A stretch of 14,855 nucleotides of DNA from Alkalibaculum bacchi (lineage in GTDB: Bacteria; Bacillota; Clostridia; Eubacteriales; Alkalibacteraceae), in contig NZ_CALNCS010000091.1 of the NCBI RefSeq assembly GCF_937875145.1, forward strand, positions 1 through 14,855. The letters run 5' to 3'. The position numbers and the translations under genes are program-made. Positions 13,868-14,855 of the stretch are shown here, in pieces. How positions within the stretch are numbered: position 1 is the stretch's first letter; the number at the start of each line of letters is the position of its first letter. The notes beneath the pieces are model-generated. The model saw only the letters and a program-made list of their open reading frames with translations. It was not told the DNA's origin and did no database searches.

Positions 13868-14437
13868 ATGAAATTAGATAGATCTTTTTATACTAGAGAT
13901 ACATTAGAAGTGGCGCAGAATCTTTTAGGGAAGGTTCTTGTTTGTAGTGATATTAAAGTGAGAATAAGAGAAGTAGAAGCTTATATTGGGGCGATAGACA
14001 AGGCGGCTCATTGCTATGGACAACGGCGTACTAAAAGGACTGAGGTCATGTTTTATGAGGGGGGGCATGTGTATGTGTACATGATTTATGGCATGTACTA
14101 TTGCCTGAATATTGTGACAGGGAATGCTGACGAAGGGTCGGGGGTTTTGTTGAGAGGTGTAGAACCTGTAGAAAATATAGATGCGATGTTTGTCAATCGG
14201 TACGGAATTTCCCGGGAAATTGCCAGTAAGTATCAAATTAAGAATTTATGTAATGGACCAGGAAAGCTTACTAAAGCTTTAAATATTACAAAAGAAGATA
14301 ATGGAAGATCGCTTTTAGGGGCGGATTTGTATTTAGAAGATGATGACTTTGTTGTAAAAGAAATTCAAAAGGGGAAGAGAATCAATATTGATTATGCAGA
14401 GGAAGCTGTAGACTTTGAGTGGAGATTTTTTTATTAA
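13868..14437 (+). CDS. mpg: DNA-3-methyladenine glycosylase (AAG/MPG family)
   Basis: 189 residues, the normal size for bacterial AAG-type glycosylases, which flip out and remove alkylated or deaminated purines such as 3-methyladenine and hypoxanthine in base excision repair. It shows the family start (LDRSFYTRDTLEVAQNLLGK), REVEAYIG (34-41) with the water-activating Glu37, MIYGMYYCLNIVTG (about 72-85), NGPGKLTKALNI (about 129-140) and the closing WRFFY. This fold differs from the helix-hairpin-helix AlkA and Tag enzymes. GGGCGG (13857-13862) serves as ribosome binding site about 5 nt before the ATG. The gene stands alone, with its own promoter, and has no functional link to the envelope genes. 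Confidence 0.96.
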   Translation: MKLDRSFYTRDTLEVAQNLLGKVLVCSDIKVRIREVEAYIGAIDKAAHCYGQRRTKRTEVMFYEGGHVYVYMIYGMYYCLNIVTGNADEGSGVLLRGVEPVENIDAMFVNRYGISREIASKYQIKNLCNGPGKLTKALNITKEDNGRSLLGADLYLEDDDFVVKEIQKGKRINIDYAEEAVDFEWRFFY

Positions 14438-14489
14438 GGTGGTAAGCAAAAACCAAATCGTCTTTAGACGAAAAAATATAGGGTTTTAT

Positions 14490-14569
14490 AGATCGGATGG
14501 TTGGACGAAAAACCAACCTTGCCTTTGGGAGAGCTAATGTAGGGAACGGTGCCTTCACCGTTCCGATCT
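14490..14569. repeat. Nested inverted repeats: possible dispersed palindromic element or structured RNA
   Basis: AGATCGGA (14490-14497) is complementary to TCCGATCT (14562-14569) and encloses two hairpins. One is GGTTGG/CCAACC (14499-14504 with 14513-14518, 8-nt loop). The other is GGAACGGTG/CACCGTTCC (14543-14551 with 14556-14564, CCTT loop). The outer stem and second hairpin compete for three bases, but 7-bp versions of both can coexist. The TGTAGGG plus GC-rich palindrome (14539-14564) resembles short repeats dispersed in some Clostridia. It fits no riboswitch consensus I know. Confidence 0.5.
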
Positions 14570-14570
14570 C

Positions 14571-14631
14571 TTTAAATAACTGTAATAGCTTGGACTAGGT
14601 GCTTTCAGCCTTCTACTTTCAGTTATTTAAA
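14571..14631. repeat. Perfect 12-bp inverted repeat at the end of the minus-strand gene
   Basis: TTTAAATAACTG (14571-14582) and CAGTTATTTAAA (14620-14631) are exact complements with a 37-bp interior. The right arm contains the stop codon and last codons of the minus-strand peptidoglycan-binding gene. The interior carries CTTTCAGCCTTCTACTTTCAG (14602-14622), a CTTTC-type degenerate repeat. It could be a long-loop terminator or a short mobile-element remnant; no target-site duplication is seen. Confidence 0.45.
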
Positions 14632-14855
14632 TTTCACTTGTTGATCTAATGGTTTTTTCATGGATTTTAGGGTTTTGGTGTCTAGGTAGCCTGTTATTTC
14701 AAGGTCGTTTTTTTCTTGATAGATTTTGATAGCATCTACACTAATGGAGCCTAGTTGGCCATCTGGATTTCCTTGTAAATATCCTAAACTAATTAATACA
14801 TCTTGATACTCCATGATGGCTTTTCCTCTTTTGCCAGCCAAGTATTCAAGGGCTT
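14623..14855 (-). CDS. Peptidoglycan-binding domain protein, C-terminal part (partial)
   Basis: The last 77 or so residues of a protein entering from the right edge. Reading is open to the edge without a stop, and the only in-window start candidates (TTG at 14841, ATG at 14814) lack a clear ribosome binding site, so the gene most likely begins outside. Residues read YQDVLISLGYLQGNPDGQLG, then SVDAIKIYQEKNDLEITG and YLDTKTLKSM. This is a PG_binding_1 repeat: helix, LGY, a G.(D)G..G loop, a helix with A...YQ, then G..D..T...L. Such domains anchor cell-wall hydrolases, spore cortex enzymes or L,D-transpeptidases to peptidoglycan; the catalytic part, if any, is not in view. Confidence 0.85.
   Translation of the reverse strand, partial: ALEYLAGKRGKAIMEYQDVLISLGYLQGNPDGQLGSISVDAIKIYQEKNDLEITGYLDTKTLKSMKKPLDQQVKFK

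Noticed and set aside
13925..14236. Minus-strand open frame inside the DNA glycosylase gene
   Set aside because: It is fully antisense to a well-supported gene, lacks a ribosome binding site and encodes no recognisable protein.
14459..14470. CGTCTTTAGACG hairpin after the glycosylase gene as a terminator
   Set aside because: The stem is 4-5 bp and is followed by A, not T, on the plus strand; on the minus strand the T-run comes before the stem, not after it.
14490..14569. Known riboswitch class
   Set aside because: Compared by eye with the c-di-GMP, TPP, fluoride, guanidine and ZTP consensus patterns, no conserved core was found; it also lies after a gene's 3' end on both strands rather than in a leader.
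1..14855. CRISPR array, tRNA, rRNA or complete insertion sequence
   Set aside because: No regularly spaced direct repeats, tRNA or rRNA signature sequence, or transposase-like reading frame was seen on either strand.

Overview
The window is low-GC, AT-rich DNA with strong Shine-Dalgarno sites and extended -10 promoters. This suits a Firmicute, most likely a Clostridia-type organism; the sequence alone does not fix genus or species. Most of it is a cell-envelope locus for a glycerol-phosphate polymer (teichoic-acid type) and the glycosylation of a surface polymer. The right end carries an unrelated DNA-repair gene and a partial peptidoglycan-binding-domain gene.

Layout. (1) 1-105, minus strand: the start of a Lys-rich, membrane-anchored protein, reading off the left edge. 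(2) 425-5537, plus strand: a likely operon of galE (UDP-sugar 4-epimerase), a GtrB/CsbB-type polyprenyl-phosphate glycosyltransferase, and a 1027-residue protein joining a GtrA-type flippase domain to a YfhO-type GT-C transferase. The last two genes overlap by 11 bp. (3) 5600-6130: tagD (glycerol-3-phosphate cytidylyltransferase) as a one-gene unit with its own promoter and terminator. (4) 6220-10811: three tandem CDP-glycerol glycerophosphotransferase-family genes separated by 2 and 9 bp. (5) 10897-12663: a membrane protein with the architecture of CapD/WbpM/FlaA1 UDP-sugar dehydratases but with the nucleotide-binding loop and catalytic residues lost; it looks like a pseudoenzyme. (6) 12679-13578, minus strand: an unrecognised four-helix membrane protein with a long coiled-coil tail, convergent with (5). 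(7) 13868-14437: a 3-methyladenine DNA glycosylase. (8) 14490-14631: a block of inverted repeats, then a minus-strand peptidoglycan-binding-domain gene running off the right edge.

How the genes could work together (inference). TagD makes CDP-glycerol, and the three glycerophosphotransferases prime and extend a poly(glycerol-phosphate) chain on a membrane carrier. GalE supplies a 4-epimerised UDP-sugar, and its Cys297 suggests it could also handle UDP-GlcNAc/GalNAc. The family-2 transferase loads the sugar on undecaprenyl phosphate. The fusion protein then flips the lipid-linked sugar (GtrA part) and transfers it to the polymer outside the cell (YfhO part). In the B. subtilis CsbB/YfhO and Listeria GtlA/GtlB pathways, flippase and transferase are separate proteins.

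The two most notable items are the GtrA-YfhO fusion and the catalytically dead CapD-like membrane protein next to the glycerophosphotransferases.
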